Assembly: GCF_000412695.1 (NCBI RefSeq)
Contig: NC_021499.1
Span: 5,828,001-5,892,000 of the forward strand
Source of the DNA: Pseudomonas resinovorans NBRC 106553
Lineage (GTDB): Bacteria; Pseudomonadota; Gammaproteobacteria; Pseudomonadales; Pseudomonadaceae
Reading direction: 5' to 3'
Length of the DNA stretch: 64,000 nt
In this document: in pieces, positions 36,194 to 44,894 of the stretch
Numbering within the stretch: position 1 is the stretch's first letter
Layout of the letters: each line of letters begins with the position of its first letter
Translations under genes and position numbers: made by a program
The notes under the pieces: generated by a model
What the model saw: the letters and a program-made list of their open reading frames with translations, nothing else
Database searches by the model: none
Told to the model about the DNA's origin: nothing

Positions 36194-36913
36194 ATGGCGA
36201 AGAAGAAACCCGCACCCAAGCGTGGCGCGAGCCGCTACCAGGCGCCCGCGAAAAAACCGGTTCCCGGCTGGGTTTGGCTGGCCATCGGCCTGGTGATTGG
36301 TGGCTTCGTGGTGTTCCTGAACCAGCTCGAGCCTGGCCGCGACGAAGTCCGTCGCGCCAAGCCCGAACAGGCCTCGGGCGCGGCGAAGGGCTCCACCGAA
36401 GCCGCCAGCACGGCCAAGGGCACCACCCAGGCCAAACCGACCCCGCAACCCCAGGAACCGGCCAAGCCGAAGTACGACTTCTACACCCTGCTGCCGGAAT
36501 CGGAAGTCATAGTGCCGCCCGAAGCGGTGCCGAAAGAGACGCCGCCCGCGCAACCGGCGCAGAAGCCGGTGACGCCGGAGGAGGCCGCCAAGATCGATGC
36601 CGCGCGCGCCCAGGCCGCCCTCAACGGAGAGACCCCGCCGCCGCCGCCCGTGGTCGCCAAGGCACCGGTCACCAACCAGTTCTTCCTCCAGGCCGGCTCG
36701 TTCCGCAAGCGCGACGATGCCGATCGGGTGCGCGCGCAGATCATCCTGCTGGGGCAGAACGTCCAGGTGGAATCGGGCACCGTGCGCGAGGAAACCTGGT
36801 ACCGCGTACTGGTGGGTCCCTTCGCCAACCGCGAGCAGCTCTCCTCGGCACAGAAGCAGCTGGCCGGCAGCGGCTTCAGCAATTTGCTGTTACAGCAGCG
36901 CCAGAGCCGTTGA
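36194..36913 (+). CDS. SPOR-domain membrane protein (FtsN-like)
   Basis: 239 residues: a basic cytoplasmic tail (AKKKPAPKRGASR), one membrane helix (about 27-42, VWLAIGLVIGGFVVFL), a Lys/Pro/Ala/Glu-rich periplasmic linker and a C-terminal SPOR domain starting NQFFLQAGSFRKRDDA. SPOR domains bind glycan strands at the septum. The architecture is that of FtsN, so a division role is likely but inferred. It starts 6 bp after argS, so co-transcription is expected. A hairpin at 36925-36952 follows. Confidence 0.88.
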   Translation: MAKKKPAPKRGASRYQAPAKKPVPGWVWLAIGLVIGGFVVFLNQLEPGRDEVRRAKPEQASGAAKGSTEAASTAKGTTQAKPTPQPQEPAKPKYDFYTLLPESEVIVPPEAVPKETPPAQPAQKPVTPEEAAKIDAARAQAALNGETPPPPPVVAKAPVTNQFFLQAGSFRKRDDADRVRAQIILLGQNVQVESGTVREETWYRVLVGPFANREQLSSAQKQLAGSGFSNLLLQQRQSR

Positions 36914-36924
36914 GCACTTGATCA

Positions 36925-36952
36925 CCTGGTCCGGTTGAAAAGCCGGACCAGG
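36925..36952. terminator. Hairpin after the SPOR gene, overlapping the hslV promoter
   Basis: A perfect 10-bp stem CCTGGTCCGG/CCGGACCAGG with loop TTGAAAAG. There is no T-run after it (CCCCCC instead), so termination may be weak or Rho-aided. Its loop carries the -35 of a putative heat-shock promoter. Confidence 0.5.
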
Positions 36953-36962
36953 CCCCCCATCT
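36934..36962 (+). promoter_or_regulatory. Putative sigma32 heat-shock promoter of hslVU
   Basis: GTTGAAA (36934-36940) is followed after 14 bp by CCCCATCT (36955-36962). The sigma32 consensus as known from E. coli is CTTGAAA, 11-16 bp, CCCCATnT, so the -10 is a full match and the -35 differs only in its first base. The predicted start would be about 40 bp before hslV. Confidence 0.6.
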
Positions 36963-37008
36963 GAGTTTCCATTCGGGCATTTCGCCCCGCTGCGTGGAGA
37001 CTCTCCCC

Positions 37009-37539
37009 TTGACCACCATCGTTTCAGTCCGCCGCAACGGCAAAGTCGTCATGGGCGGCGACGGCCAGGTTTCCCTCGGCAACACCGTGATGAAAGGCAA
37101 CGCGAAGAAGGTCCGCCGCCTCTACCACGGCCAGGTCCTGGCCGGCTTCGCAGGCGCCACCGCCGATGCCTTCACCCTGTTCGAGCGCTTCGAAGGCCAG
37201 CTGGAAAAACACCAGGGCCATCTGGTCCGGGCCGCCGTCGAGCTGGCCAAGGACTGGCGCACCGACCGCTCCCTGAGCCGCCTGGAAGCCATGCTCGCCG
37301 TGGCGAACAAAGACGCCTCGCTGATCATCACCGGCAACGGTGACGTGGTCGAACCCGAGCAAGGCCTGATCGCCATGGGCTCCGGCGGCGGCTTCGCCCA
37401 GGCCGCCGCCATGGCGCTGCTCAAGCACACCGAGCTGTCCGCCCGCGAAGTGGCCGAGACCGCCTTGAACATCGCCGGCTCCATCTGCGTGTTCACCAAC
37501 CAGAACCTGACCATCGAGGAGCTGGACAGCGCCGAATGA
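37009..37539 (+). CDS. hslV: ATP-dependent protease peptidase subunit HslV
   Basis: 176 residues from a TTG at 37009, preceded by GGAG at nine bases; it reads (M)[12 protein letters not shown], so removal of Met exposes the catalytic N-terminal threonine, as required in this proteasome-like family. An upstream ATG at 36994 would bury that threonine behind seven residues. The [15 protein letters not shown] segment is typical. HslV forms a dodecamer degrading proteins unfolded by HslU. A heat-shock promoter is proposed at 36934-36962. Confidence 0.96.
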   Translation: MTTIVSVRRNGKVVMGGDGQVSLGNTVMKGNAKKVRRLYHGQVLAGFAGATADAFTLFERFEGQLEKHQGHLVRAAVELAKDWRTDRSLSRLEAMLAVANKDASLIITGNGDVVEPEQGLIAMGSGGGFAQAAAMALLKHTELSAREVAETALNIAGSICVFTNQNLTIEELDSAE

Positions 37540-37568
37540 GGCCGCCGTCCAGTAACGGAGCACCCTTC

Positions 37569-38906
37569 ATGTCCATGACGCCCCGCGAAATCGTCCACGA
37601 ACTCAACCGCCATATCATTGGCCAGGACGACGCCAAGCGCGCCGTCGCCATCGCCCTGCGCAACCGCTGGCGGCGCATGCAGCTGCCGGCCGAACTGCGC
37701 GCCGAGGTGACCCCGAAGAACATCCTGATGATCGGCCCGACCGGTGTCGGCAAGACCGAGATCGCCCGTCGCCTGGCCAAGCTGGCCAACGCGCCCTTCC
37801 TCAAGGTCGAAGCCACCAAGTTCACCGAAGTGGGTTATGTCGGCCGCGACGTCGAGTCGATCATCCGCGACCTCGCCGATGCGGCGATCAAGATGATGCG
37901 CGAGCAGGAGATGCACAAGGTGCGTTACCGCGCCGAAGACGCCGCCGAGGAACGCATCCTCGACGCCCTGCTGCCGCCGGCCCGCACCGGCTTCGGCGAC
38001 GAGCCGCCGCGCGAGGATTCCAACACCCGCCAGCTGTTCCGCAAGCGCCTGCGCGAAGGCCAGCTGGACGACAAGGAAATCGATATCGAGGTGGCCGAGT
38101 CCCCGGCCGGCGTGGAAATCATGGCCCCGCCCGGCATGGAGGAAATGACCAACCAGCTGCAGAGCCTCTTCTCCAACCTGGGCAAGGGCAAGCGCAAACC
38201 GCGCAAGCTGAAGGTCAAGGAAGCCATGAAACTGGTGCGCGACGAAGAAGCCGCGCGCCTGGTCAACGAGGAAGAGCTCAAGGCCGCCGCCCTGGAAGCG
38301 GTGGAGCAGAACGGCATCGTCTTCATCGACGAGATCGACAAGGTAGCCAAGCGCGGCAACGTCGGCGGCGCCGATGTTTCCCGTGAAGGCGTGCAGCGCG
38401 ACCTGCTGCCGCTGATCGAAGGCTGCACCGTCAACACCAAGCTGGGCATGGTCAAGACCGACCACATCCTGTTCATCGCCTCCGGCGCCTTCCACCTGTC
38501 CAAACCCAGCGACCTGGTGCCGGAACTGCAGGGCCGCCTGCCGATCCGCGTGGAGCTCAAGGCCCTCTCCCCGGAAGATTTCGAGCGCATCCTCACCGAG
38601 CCCCACGCCTCGCTGACCGAGCAGTACACCGCGCTGCTGAAGACCGAAGGCCTGAACGTCGAGTTCGCCCAGGACGGCATCAAGCGCCTGGCCGAGATCG
38701 CCTGGCAGGTCAACGAGAAGACCGAGAACATCGGTGCCCGTCGCCTGCATACCCTGATCGAGCGCCTGCTCGAAGAGGTGTCCTTCAGCGCCGGCGACCT
38801 GGCCGCGCAGCACGACGAAACGCCGATCCGCATTGACGCGGCCTACGTCAACGGCCATCTCGGCGAGCTGGCCCAGGACGAAGACCTGTCGCGCTACATC
38901 CTCTGA
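37569..38906 (+). CDS. hslU: ATP-dependent protease ATPase subunit HslU
   Basis: 445 residues of the Clp/Hsp100 AAA+ family. Walker [14 protein letters not shown] lies near residue 57, the GYVGRDVES pore motif follows, Walker B is VFIDEIDK, and the protein ends EDLSRYIL, the C-terminal tail that inserts into HslV. An I-domain lies in the middle. The start at 37569 (MSMTPREIV) has GGAG upstream. It follows hslV by 29 bp, forming the hslVU operon. Confidence 0.97.
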   Translation: MSMTPREIVHELNRHIIGQDDAKRAVAIALRNRWRRMQLPAELRAEVTPKNILMIGPTGVGKTEIARRLAKLANAPFLKVEATKFTEVGYVGRDVESIIRDLADAAIKMMREQEMHKVRYRAEDAAEERILDALLPPARTGFGDEPPREDSNTRQLFRKRLREGQLDDKEIDIEVAESPAGVEIMAPPGMEEMTNQLQSLFSNLGKGKRKPRKLKVKEAMKLVRDEEAARLVNEEELKAAALEAVEQNGIVFIDEIDKVAKRGNVGGADVSREGVQRDLLPLIEGCTVNTKLGMVKTDHILFIASGAFHLSKPSDLVPELQGRLPIRVELKALSPEDFERILTEPHASLTEQYTALLKTEGLNVEFAQDGIKRLAEIAWQVNEKTENIGARRLHTLIERLLEEVSFSAGDLAAQHDETPIRIDAAYVNGHLGELAQDEDLSRYIL

Positions 38907-38964
38907 CAGGTGCAAACTTGCTGCAGCCGGCGCCCGCCGGCTGCATGCATTTGGAGACCCCGAC

Positions 38965-39339
38965 ATGCGAATCCCCAGCGGTATCGAACTGCACAAGGCC
39001 TCCAGGACCCTGACCCTCAAGTACGGGCCGGAGGAAAGCTACACCCTGAGCGCCGAGTTCCTGCGCGTGCACTCGCCCTCGGCCGAGGTGCAGGGCCACG
39101 GCAAGCCGATCCTCCAGTACGGCAAGTTGAACGTCGGCCTGACCCAGCTGGAACCGGCCGGCAACTATGCCCTGAAATTGACCTTCGATGACGGCCACGA
39201 CAGCGGCCTGTTCACCTGGGACTACCTGTACCAGCTCGCCACTCGCCAAGAGGAGCTGTGGAACGACTATCTGCAGGAGCTCGCGGCCGCCGGCCGCTCC
39301 CGCGACCCGGACGAAACCGTGGTCAGGCTCATGCTCTAA
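38965..39339 (+). CDS. DUF971 family protein (gamma-butyrobetaine hydroxylase N-terminal-like)
   Basis: 124 residues. The pattern of short beta strands (IELHKASRTLTLKY, then YTLSAEFLRVHSPSAEV, then TFDDGHDSGLFTWDYLYQLA) matches the DUF971 domain, also found at the N-terminus of carnitine-synthesis dioxygenases. Proteins of this small domain alone have been tied to Fe-S cluster or chaperone partners in other bacteria, but no function is proven for this one. A GGAG stands 7 bases before the ATG. It follows hslU by 58 bp. Confidence 0.85.
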   Translation: MRIPSGIELHKASRTLTLKYGPEESYTLSAEFLRVHSPSAEVQGHGKPILQYGKLNVGLTQLEPAGNYALKLTFDDGHDSGLFTWDYLYQLATRQEELWNDYLQELAAAGRSRDPDETVVRLML

Positions 39340-39478
39340 AGCGGTGCATGCCGCGCCCCATTGCGCACCCCGCCGCCCAAGGTTAGGGCGCATTTTCTAA
39401 ACACCCTCGACATACTCCCGCTGCAGCGATCTGTCTGCGGTCGGCTTGCGCAAACTGACAAACTCGGGTAACCAAGAT

Positions 39479-39495
39479 CTGGCAGGTTCCATGCA
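39479..39495 (+). promoter_or_regulatory. Putative sigma54 (-24/-12) promoter of phaC1
   Basis: CTGGCAGGTTCCATGCA places the invariant GG and GC 12 bp apart with correct spacing; against the consensus YTGGCACGRNNNTTGCW three of the defined positions differ. I recall a -24/-12 promoter proposed upstream of P. aeruginosa phaC1. A sigma70-like TTGGCA lies at 39497. The rest of the 274-bp gap has no visible gene. Confidence 0.45.
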
Positions 39496-39613
39496 TTTGG
39501 CATAGCCAGATACAGAGCATTAGGCGAAGTTCGCTTCGCCATCCCGGTAACCCGAGCGTGTCAGCGCGCTGTTCCGCAGGCGCTGTTCGACTCAGGACAA
39601 TGGAGCGTCGTAG

Positions 39614-41293
39614 ATGAGCAACAAGAACAACGAAGACCTGCAGCGGCAAGCCTCGGATAACACCCTGAACCTCAATCCGGTTATCGGGATCCGTGGCAAG
39701 GACCTGCTGTCTTCAGCTCGTATGGTGCTGTTGCAAGCCATCAAGCAACCCTTCCACAGTGCAAAACACGTCGCTCATTTCGGCCTGGAACTGAAGAACG
39801 TGCTGCTCGGGCAATCCGGCCTGCAACCGGAGTCCGACGACCGCCGCTTCCATGACCCGGCCTGGAGCCAGAACCCGCTGTACAAACGCTACATGCAGAC
39901 CTACCTCGCCTGGCGCAAGGAACTGCACAGCTGGATCGAGCAGAGCAACCTCTCCGAGCAGGACAGCAGCCGCGGCCACTTCGTCATCAACCTGATGACC
40001 GAGGCCATGGCGCCCACCAACAGCATGGCCAACCCGGCTGCGGTGAAGCGCTTCTTCGAGACCGGCGGCAAGAGCCTGCTGGACGGCCTTTCCCACCTGG
40101 CCAAGGACCTGGTCAACAACGGCGGCATGCCGAGCCAGGTGAACATGGACGCCTTCGAGGTCGGCAAGAACCTGGCCACCACCGAAGGCGCGGTGGTGTA
40201 CCGCAACGACGTACTGGAGCTGATCCAGTACAAACCCATCACCGAGAGCGTGCACGAGCGCCCGCTGCTGGTGGTGCCGCCGCAGATCAACAAGTTCTAC
40301 GTCTTCGACCTGTCACCGGAAAAGAGCCTGGCGCGCTTCTGCCTGCGCAATGGCCTGCAGACTTTCATCGTCAGCTGGCGCAACCCGACCAAGGCGCAGC
40401 GCGAGTGGGGCCTGTCCACCTACATCGAGGCCCTCAAGGAAACCATCGATGTCATCCTGAAGATCACCGGCGCGAAGGACCTCAACATCCTCGGCGCCTG
40501 CTCCGGCGGCATCACCACCGTCGCCCTGCTCGGCCACTACCAGGCCACCGGCCAGAACAAGGTCAACGCCTTCACCCAGATGGTCAGCGTGCTCGACTTC
40601 AACCTCAACACCCAGGTCGCCCTGTTCGCCGACGAACAGACCCTGGAGGCCGCCAAGCGCCGGTCGTACCAGGCCGGCGTGCTGGAGGGCAAGGACATGG
40701 CCAAGGTGTTCGCCTGGATGCGGCCGAACGACCTGATCTGGAACTACTGGGTCAACAACTACCTGCTGGGCAACGAGCCGCCGGCCTTCGACATCCTCTA
40801 CTGGAACAACGACACCACGCGCCTGCCCGCGGCGCTGCACGGTGAGCTTGTGGAGATGTTCAAGACCAACCCGCTGACCCGCCCCCACGCCCTGGAAGTC
40901 AGCGGCACCCCCATCGACCTCAAGCAGGTCACCTGCGACTTCTACTGCGTGGCCGGCACCACCGACCACATCACCCCCTGGGAAGCCTGCTACCGCTCGG
41001 CGCGGCTGCTGGGCGGCAAGTGCGAGTTCGTGCTGTCCAACAGCGGCCATATCCAGAGCATCCTCAACCCGCCGGGCAACCCCAAGGCGCGCTTCTCCAC
41101 CAGCAGCGACATGCCGGAGGATCCGAAGCTCTGGCAGGAAAACGCCACCAAGCACGCCGACTCCTGGTGGTTGCACTGGCAGCAGTGGATCGCCGATCGC
41201 TCCGGCAAGACCAAGAAAGCCAACTTCAACCTGGGCAACAAGGCCTTCCCGGCTGGCGAGGCCGCGCCCGGCACCTACGTGCACGAGCGATGA
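39614..41293 (+). CDS. phaC1: Class II poly(3-hydroxyalkanoate) synthase 1
   Basis: 559 residues. The catalytic triad is visible: Cys296 in GACSGG, Asp451 in TTDHITPW and His479 in SNSGHIQS. Class II synthases polymerise medium-chain 3-hydroxyacyl-CoA (C6-C14) on the granule surface. The ATG follows a GGAG. It is the first gene of phaC1-phaZ-phaC2-phaD, with a terminator-like hairpin before phaZ (41393-41425). Its 3' part shares long identical stretches with phaC2, including a 62-bp perfect match at 41027-41088. Confidence 0.98.
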   Translation: MSNKNNEDLQRQASDNTLNLNPVIGIRGKDLLSSARMVLLQAIKQPFHSAKHVAHFGLELKNVLLGQSGLQPESDDRRFHDPAWSQNPLYKRYMQTYLAWRKELHSWIEQSNLSEQDSSRGHFVINLMTEAMAPTNSMANPAAVKRFFETGGKSLLDGLSHLAKDLVNNGGMPSQVNMDAFEVGKNLATTEGAVVYRNDVLELIQYKPITESVHERPLLVVPPQINKFYVFDLSPEKSLARFCLRNGLQTFIVSWRNPTKAQREWGLSTYIEALKETIDVILKITGAKDLNILGACSGGITTVALLGHYQATGQNKVNAFTQMVSVLDFNLNTQVALFADEQTLEAAKRRSYQAGVLEGKDMAKVFAWMRPNDLIWNYWVNNYLLGNEPPAFDILYWNNDTTRLPAALHGELVEMFKTNPLTRPHALEVSGTPIDLKQVTCDFYCVAGTTDHITPWEACYRSARLLGGKCEFVLSNSGHIQSILNPPGNPKARFSTSSDMPEDPKLWQENATKHADSWWLHWQQWIADRSGKTKKANFNLGNKAFPAGEAAPGTYVHER

Positions 41294-41392
41294 CAGATTG
41301 CACCTTGCGCACCACTGCCCATGGCACCGGGATGTGCCCTGCTCGCCGCCAGCCCTCGTGGCTGGCGGCAGCCAGGCACGACCTGGCGGATT

Positions 41393-41425
41393 CGGGAGGG
41401 GCCACCGGCGGCCTCTCCCGGTTTT
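41393..41425 (+). terminator. Intrinsic terminator between phaC1 and phaZ
   Basis: An 11-bp stem with one mismatch (CGGGAGGGGCC / GGCCTCTCCCG, loop ACCGGC) followed by GTTTT. Another dyad (GCCGCCAGCC/GGCTGGCGGC) lies at about 41345-41369. It probably lowers or controls read-through from phaC1 into phaZ. Confidence 0.7.
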
Positions 41426-41446
41426 CTAATCAATAGGGCTCCGCGC

Positions 41447-42304
41447 ATGTCGCAACCTTTCGTATTCCGCACCATCGAGCTCGACGGCCAGACCATCCGG
41501 ACCGCCGTCCGCCCGGGGCAATCGCACATGACTCCGCTGCTGATCTTCAACGGCATCGGCGCCAACCTCGAACTGGTGTTCCCCTTCGTCCAGGCGCTGG
41601 ACCCGGACCTGGAGGTGATCGCCTTCGACGTCCCCGGCGTCGGCGGCTCGTCCACCCCCAGCCGGCCCTACCGGTTCTCCGGCCTGGCCAAGCTCGCCGC
41701 ACGCATGCTGGACTACCTGGACTACGGACAGGTCAGCGCCATCGGCGTGTCCTGGGGCGGCGCCCTGGCCCAGCAGTTCGCCCACGACTACCCAGAGCGC
41801 TGCAAGAAACTGATCCTGGCCGCCACCTCGGCCGGCGCCGTGATGGTGCCGGGCAAGCCCAAGGTGCTCTGGCGCATGGCCAGCCCGAGGCGCTACATCC
41901 AGCCGTCCTACGGCGTCCACATCGCCCCGGACATCTACGGCGGCGCCTTCCGCCGCGACCCACGCCTGGCCCTGGCCCACGCCAGCAAAGTGCGTTCGTC
42001 CGGCAAGATGGGCTACTACTGGCAGCTGTTCGCCGGATTCGGCTGGACCAGCATCCACTGGCTGCACCGCATCCATCAGCCCACCCTGGTGCTGGCCGGC
42101 GACGACGACCCGATCATCCCGCTGGTGAACATGCGCCTGCTGGCCTGGCGCATTCCCAATGCGGAACTGCACGTGATCGACGACGGTCATCTGTTCCTCG
42201 TGACCCGCGCCGAAACCGTGGCGCCGATCATCATGAAATTCCTCGCCGAGGAGCGGCAGCGGGCGGTGATCCACCCGCAGGCACTGCCGCTGCGAAGCGG
42301 CTGA
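41447..42304 (+). CDS. phaZ: Intracellular medium-chain PHA depolymerase
   Basis: 285 residues of the alpha/beta hydrolase fold. The nucleophile is Ser102 in GVSWGG; the oxyanion region is NGIGANLELVFPF, and the acid and histidine lie in DDDPIIPL and DDGHLFLV. It releases 3-hydroxyalkanoates from granules. The start MSQPFVFRTIEL at 41447 was chosen by family; the open frame runs upstream through a terminator hairpin. It lies between the two synthase genes, the order conserved in PHA-producing pseudomonads. Confidence 0.96.
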   Translation: MSQPFVFRTIELDGQTIRTAVRPGQSHMTPLLIFNGIGANLELVFPFVQALDPDLEVIAFDVPGVGGSSTPSRPYRFSGLAKLAARMLDYLDYGQVSAIGVSWGGALAQQFAHDYPERCKKLILAATSAGAVMVPGKPKVLWRMASPRRYIQPSYGVHIAPDIYGGAFRRDPRLALAHASKVRSSGKMGYYWQLFAGFGWTSIHWLHRIHQPTLVLAGDDDPIIPLVNMRLLAWRIPNAELHVIDDGHLFLVTRAETVAPIIMKFLAEERQRAVIHPQALPLRSG

Positions 42305-42475
42305 ACAGGCGCCGCTCCCTTGTGGGGCGGCGAGCAAGCGCCCGAACCAGAGCGGTGCGCGCTGTCATCAACTTGAATTCCGCCCGCGATAGTCTGGAAT
42401 GCACTTCGGGCTCACGATGGTACAACCCTTGCTGTAGACCTCCTGGACCACGGACCGAATACGGAGCGCTGCCCC

Positions 42476-44158
42476 ATGCGAGAAAAACAAATCCCGGGCA
42501 CCTTGCCGGTACCTGCTGCTTTCATGAACGCGCAGAACGCCATCGTCGGCCTGCGCGGCAAGGATCTGTTTTCCACGGTACGCAACCTGGCGCTGCACGG
42601 ACTGCGGCACCCGGTGCACAGCGCGCGGCACATGCTCGCCTTCGGCGGCCAGGTCGGCCGTGTGCTGCTGGGGGACACCCTGCACCAGCCCAACCCGCAG
42701 GACAGCCGCTTCGCCGACCCGTCCTGGCAGCACAACCCCTTCTATCGCCGCGGCCTGCAGGTCTATCTCACCTGGCAGAAACAGCTCGGCGCCTGGATCG
42801 AGGAAAGCGACCTCAGCGACGATGACCGCGCCCGCGCGCGCTTCGTCCTGGCCCAGCTGAGCGATGCCCTCGCGCCCACCAACAGCCTGCTCAATCCGCT
42901 GGCGGTGAAGGAGCTGTTCAACACCGGCGGCTTCAGCCTGATCAAGGGCCTCAGCCACCTGGTGGACGACCTGCTGCACAACGACGGCATGCCCAGCCAG
43001 GTCAGCAAGCATGCCTTCGAGATCGGCCGCAACCTGGCCAACACCCCGGGCGCCGTGGTCTTCCGCAACGAGCTGCTGGAGCTGATCCAGTACAAGCCGA
43101 TGAGCGAGAAGCAGTACCTGCGCCCGCTGCTGGTGGTGCCGCCGCAGATCAACAAGTACTACATATTCGACCTCGCCCCGGACAAGAGCTTCGTCCAGTA
43201 CGCCCTGAAGAACGGCCTGCAGGTGTTCATGGTGAGCTGGCGCAACCCCGATGCACGCCACCGCGAATGGGGCCTGTCCACCTACGTGCAGGCCCTGGAG
43301 GAGGCCTTCGAGGCCTGCCGCGCCATCACCGGCAGCAAGGAAGTGAACCTGGTCGGCGCCTGCGCCGGCGGCCTCACCAACGCCGCCCTGCAGGGCCACC
43401 TGCAAGCGCGCCGGCAACTGCGCAAGGTCTCCAGTGCCACCTACCTGGTGAGCCTGCTGGACAGCCAGGTGGACAGCCCGGCCGCGCTCTTCGCCGACGA
43501 GCAGACCCTGGAAGCCGCCAAGCGCCGCTCCTATCAGGCCGGCGTGCTGGACGGCAAGGACATGGCCAAGGTGTTCGCCTGGATGCGCCCGAACGACCTG
43601 GTCTGGAACTACTTCGTCAACAACTACCTGCTGGGCCGCGAACCCCCGGCCTTCGACATCCTCTACTGGAACAACGACAACACCCGCCTGCCCGCCGCCC
43701 TGCACGGCGACATGCTGGACTTCTTCAAGCACAACCCGCTGACCCGCAGCGGCGGCCTGGAAATCTGCGGCACCCCCATCGACCTGCAGAAGGTCACGGT
43801 GGACAGCTTCAACGTGGCCGGCATCAACGACCACATCACGCCCTGGGACGCGGTCTACCGCTCGGCCTTGCTGCTGGGTGGCGACAGCCGCTTCGTGCTG
43901 TCCAACAGCGGCCATATCCAGAGCATCCTCAACCCGCCGGGCAACCCCAAGGCCAACTACTACGAGAACGGCAAGCTCACCTCCGACCCCCGCGCCTGGT
44001 ACTACGACGCCAAGCACGTACAGGGCAGCTGGTGGTCGCAGTGGCTGGGCTGGATCCAGGAACGCTCCGGCGAGCAGCGGGAAACCATCATGGCCCTGGG
44101 TAACCAGGACTACCCGGCGATGGAAGCCGCCCCGGGCACCTACGTGCACGTGCGCTGA
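42476..44158 (+). CDS. phaC2: Class II poly(3-hydroxyalkanoate) synthase 2
   Basis: 560 residues, a paralog of PhaC1 with the same catalytic Cys296 (GACAGG) and the Asp and His motifs (NDHITPWD, SNSGHIQS) shifted by one residue. It polymerises medium-chain hydroxyacyl-CoA, often with different chain-length preference from PhaC1. The N-terminal 20 residues differ from PhaC1. It lies 171 bp after phaZ, with no clear terminator between, and 73 bp before phaD. Confidence 0.98.
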   Translation: MREKQIPGTLPVPAAFMNAQNAIVGLRGKDLFSTVRNLALHGLRHPVHSARHMLAFGGQVGRVLLGDTLHQPNPQDSRFADPSWQHNPFYRRGLQVYLTWQKQLGAWIEESDLSDDDRARARFVLAQLSDALAPTNSLLNPLAVKELFNTGGFSLIKGLSHLVDDLLHNDGMPSQVSKHAFEIGRNLANTPGAVVFRNELLELIQYKPMSEKQYLRPLLVVPPQINKYYIFDLAPDKSFVQYALKNGLQVFMVSWRNPDARHREWGLSTYVQALEEAFEACRAITGSKEVNLVGACAGGLTNAALQGHLQARRQLRKVSSATYLVSLLDSQVDSPAALFADEQTLEAAKRRSYQAGVLDGKDMAKVFAWMRPNDLVWNYFVNNYLLGREPPAFDILYWNNDNTRLPAALHGDMLDFFKHNPLTRSGGLEICGTPIDLQKVTVDSFNVAGINDHITPWDAVYRSALLLGGDSRFVLSNSGHIQSILNPPGNPKANYYENGKLTSDPRAWYYDAKHVQGSWWSQWLGWIQERSGEQRETIMALGNQDYPAMEAAPGTYVHVR

Positions 44159-44166
44159 CACCCCAC

Positions 44167-44196
44167 GGGCCGGCCGGGCAACCGCCCGACCGGCCC
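44167..44196 (+). terminator. Hairpin between phaC2 and phaD
   Basis: A 12-bp stem with one internal mismatch (GGGCCGG...CGGGC against GCCCG...CCGGCCC) and a 4-nt loop, followed by TTCACCTCTT. With so poor a T-run it may be an attenuator or RNA-stability element rather than a full terminator. Confidence 0.35.
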
Positions 44197-44231
44197 TTCA
44201 CCTCTTACGGAAAGCCTGGCAAGAACCCTGG

Positions 44232-44846
44232 ATGAAGACCCGCGACCGCATCCTCGAGTGCGCCCTCGATCTGTTCAACCGCAACGGCGAACCCAATGTC
44301 ACCACCCTGGAGATCGCCACCGAACTCGGCATCAGTCCGGGCAACCTCTACTACCACTTCCACGGCAAGGAGCCGCTGGTGATGGCGCTGTTCGAGCGCT
44401 TCCAGGAGGAACTGGCACCACTGCTCGACCCGCCCGCCGACGCGCGACTGGACGCCGAGGACTACTGGCTGTTCCTGCACCTGATCGTCGAGCGCCTGTC
44501 CCAGTTCCGCTTCCTGTTCCAGGACCTGTCGAACCTGGCCGGACGCCTGCCGAAGCTGGCCCGTGGCATGCGCCAGTGGCTCAACCACCTCAAGCGCACC
44601 CTCGCCACGCTGCTGGCCAGGCTCAAGGCCGAGCGCCAGCTGATCAGCGATACCGAAGCCCTCGGCCAACTGGTGGAACAGATCACCCTGACCCTGCTCT
44701 TCTCCCTCGACTATCAGCGGGTACTGGGCAGTGGCGGCGAGATCCGACTGGTGGTCTATCAGGTGATGATGCTGGTCGCGCCGCACCTGCGCCCCGGTTC
44801 CCGGCACGCCGCCGAGAAGCTGGCCAGGCGTTATCTGGACGCCTGA
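44232..44846 (+). CDS. phaD: TetR-family regulator of PHA genes, PhaD
   Basis: 204 residues. The N-terminal TetR helix-turn-helix reads TTLEIATELGISPGNLYYHFHGKEPL near residues 23-48, followed by an all-helical ligand-binding domain. In P. putida PhaD activates the pha promoters, sensing fatty-acid-derived metabolites. The start at 44232 follows CTTACGGAAAG. It is the last gene of the rightward pha cluster and meets phaF tail to tail across a bidirectional terminator. Confidence 0.95.
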   Translation: MKTRDRILECALDLFNRNGEPNVTTLEIATELGISPGNLYYHFHGKEPLVMALFERFQEELAPLLDPPADARLDAEDYWLFLHLIVERLSQFRFLFQDLSNLAGRLPKLARGMRQWLNHLKRTLATLLARLKAERQLISDTEALGQLVEQITLTLLFSLDYQRVLGSGGEIRLVVYQVMMLVAPHLRPGSRHAAEKLARRYLDA

Positions 44847-44847
44847 A

Positions 44848-44880
44848 ACACAAACGCCCGGACAAGCCGGGCGTTTGTGT
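44848..44880. terminator. Bidirectional terminator between phaD and phaF
   Basis: A perfect 14-bp stem ACACAAACGCCCGG / CCGGGCGTTTGTGT with a 5-nt loop sits exactly between the convergent phaD and phaF genes, 2 bp after the phaD stop and 14 bp from the phaF stop. Confidence 0.85.
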
Positions 44881-44894
44881 CATACCGATCCAGC

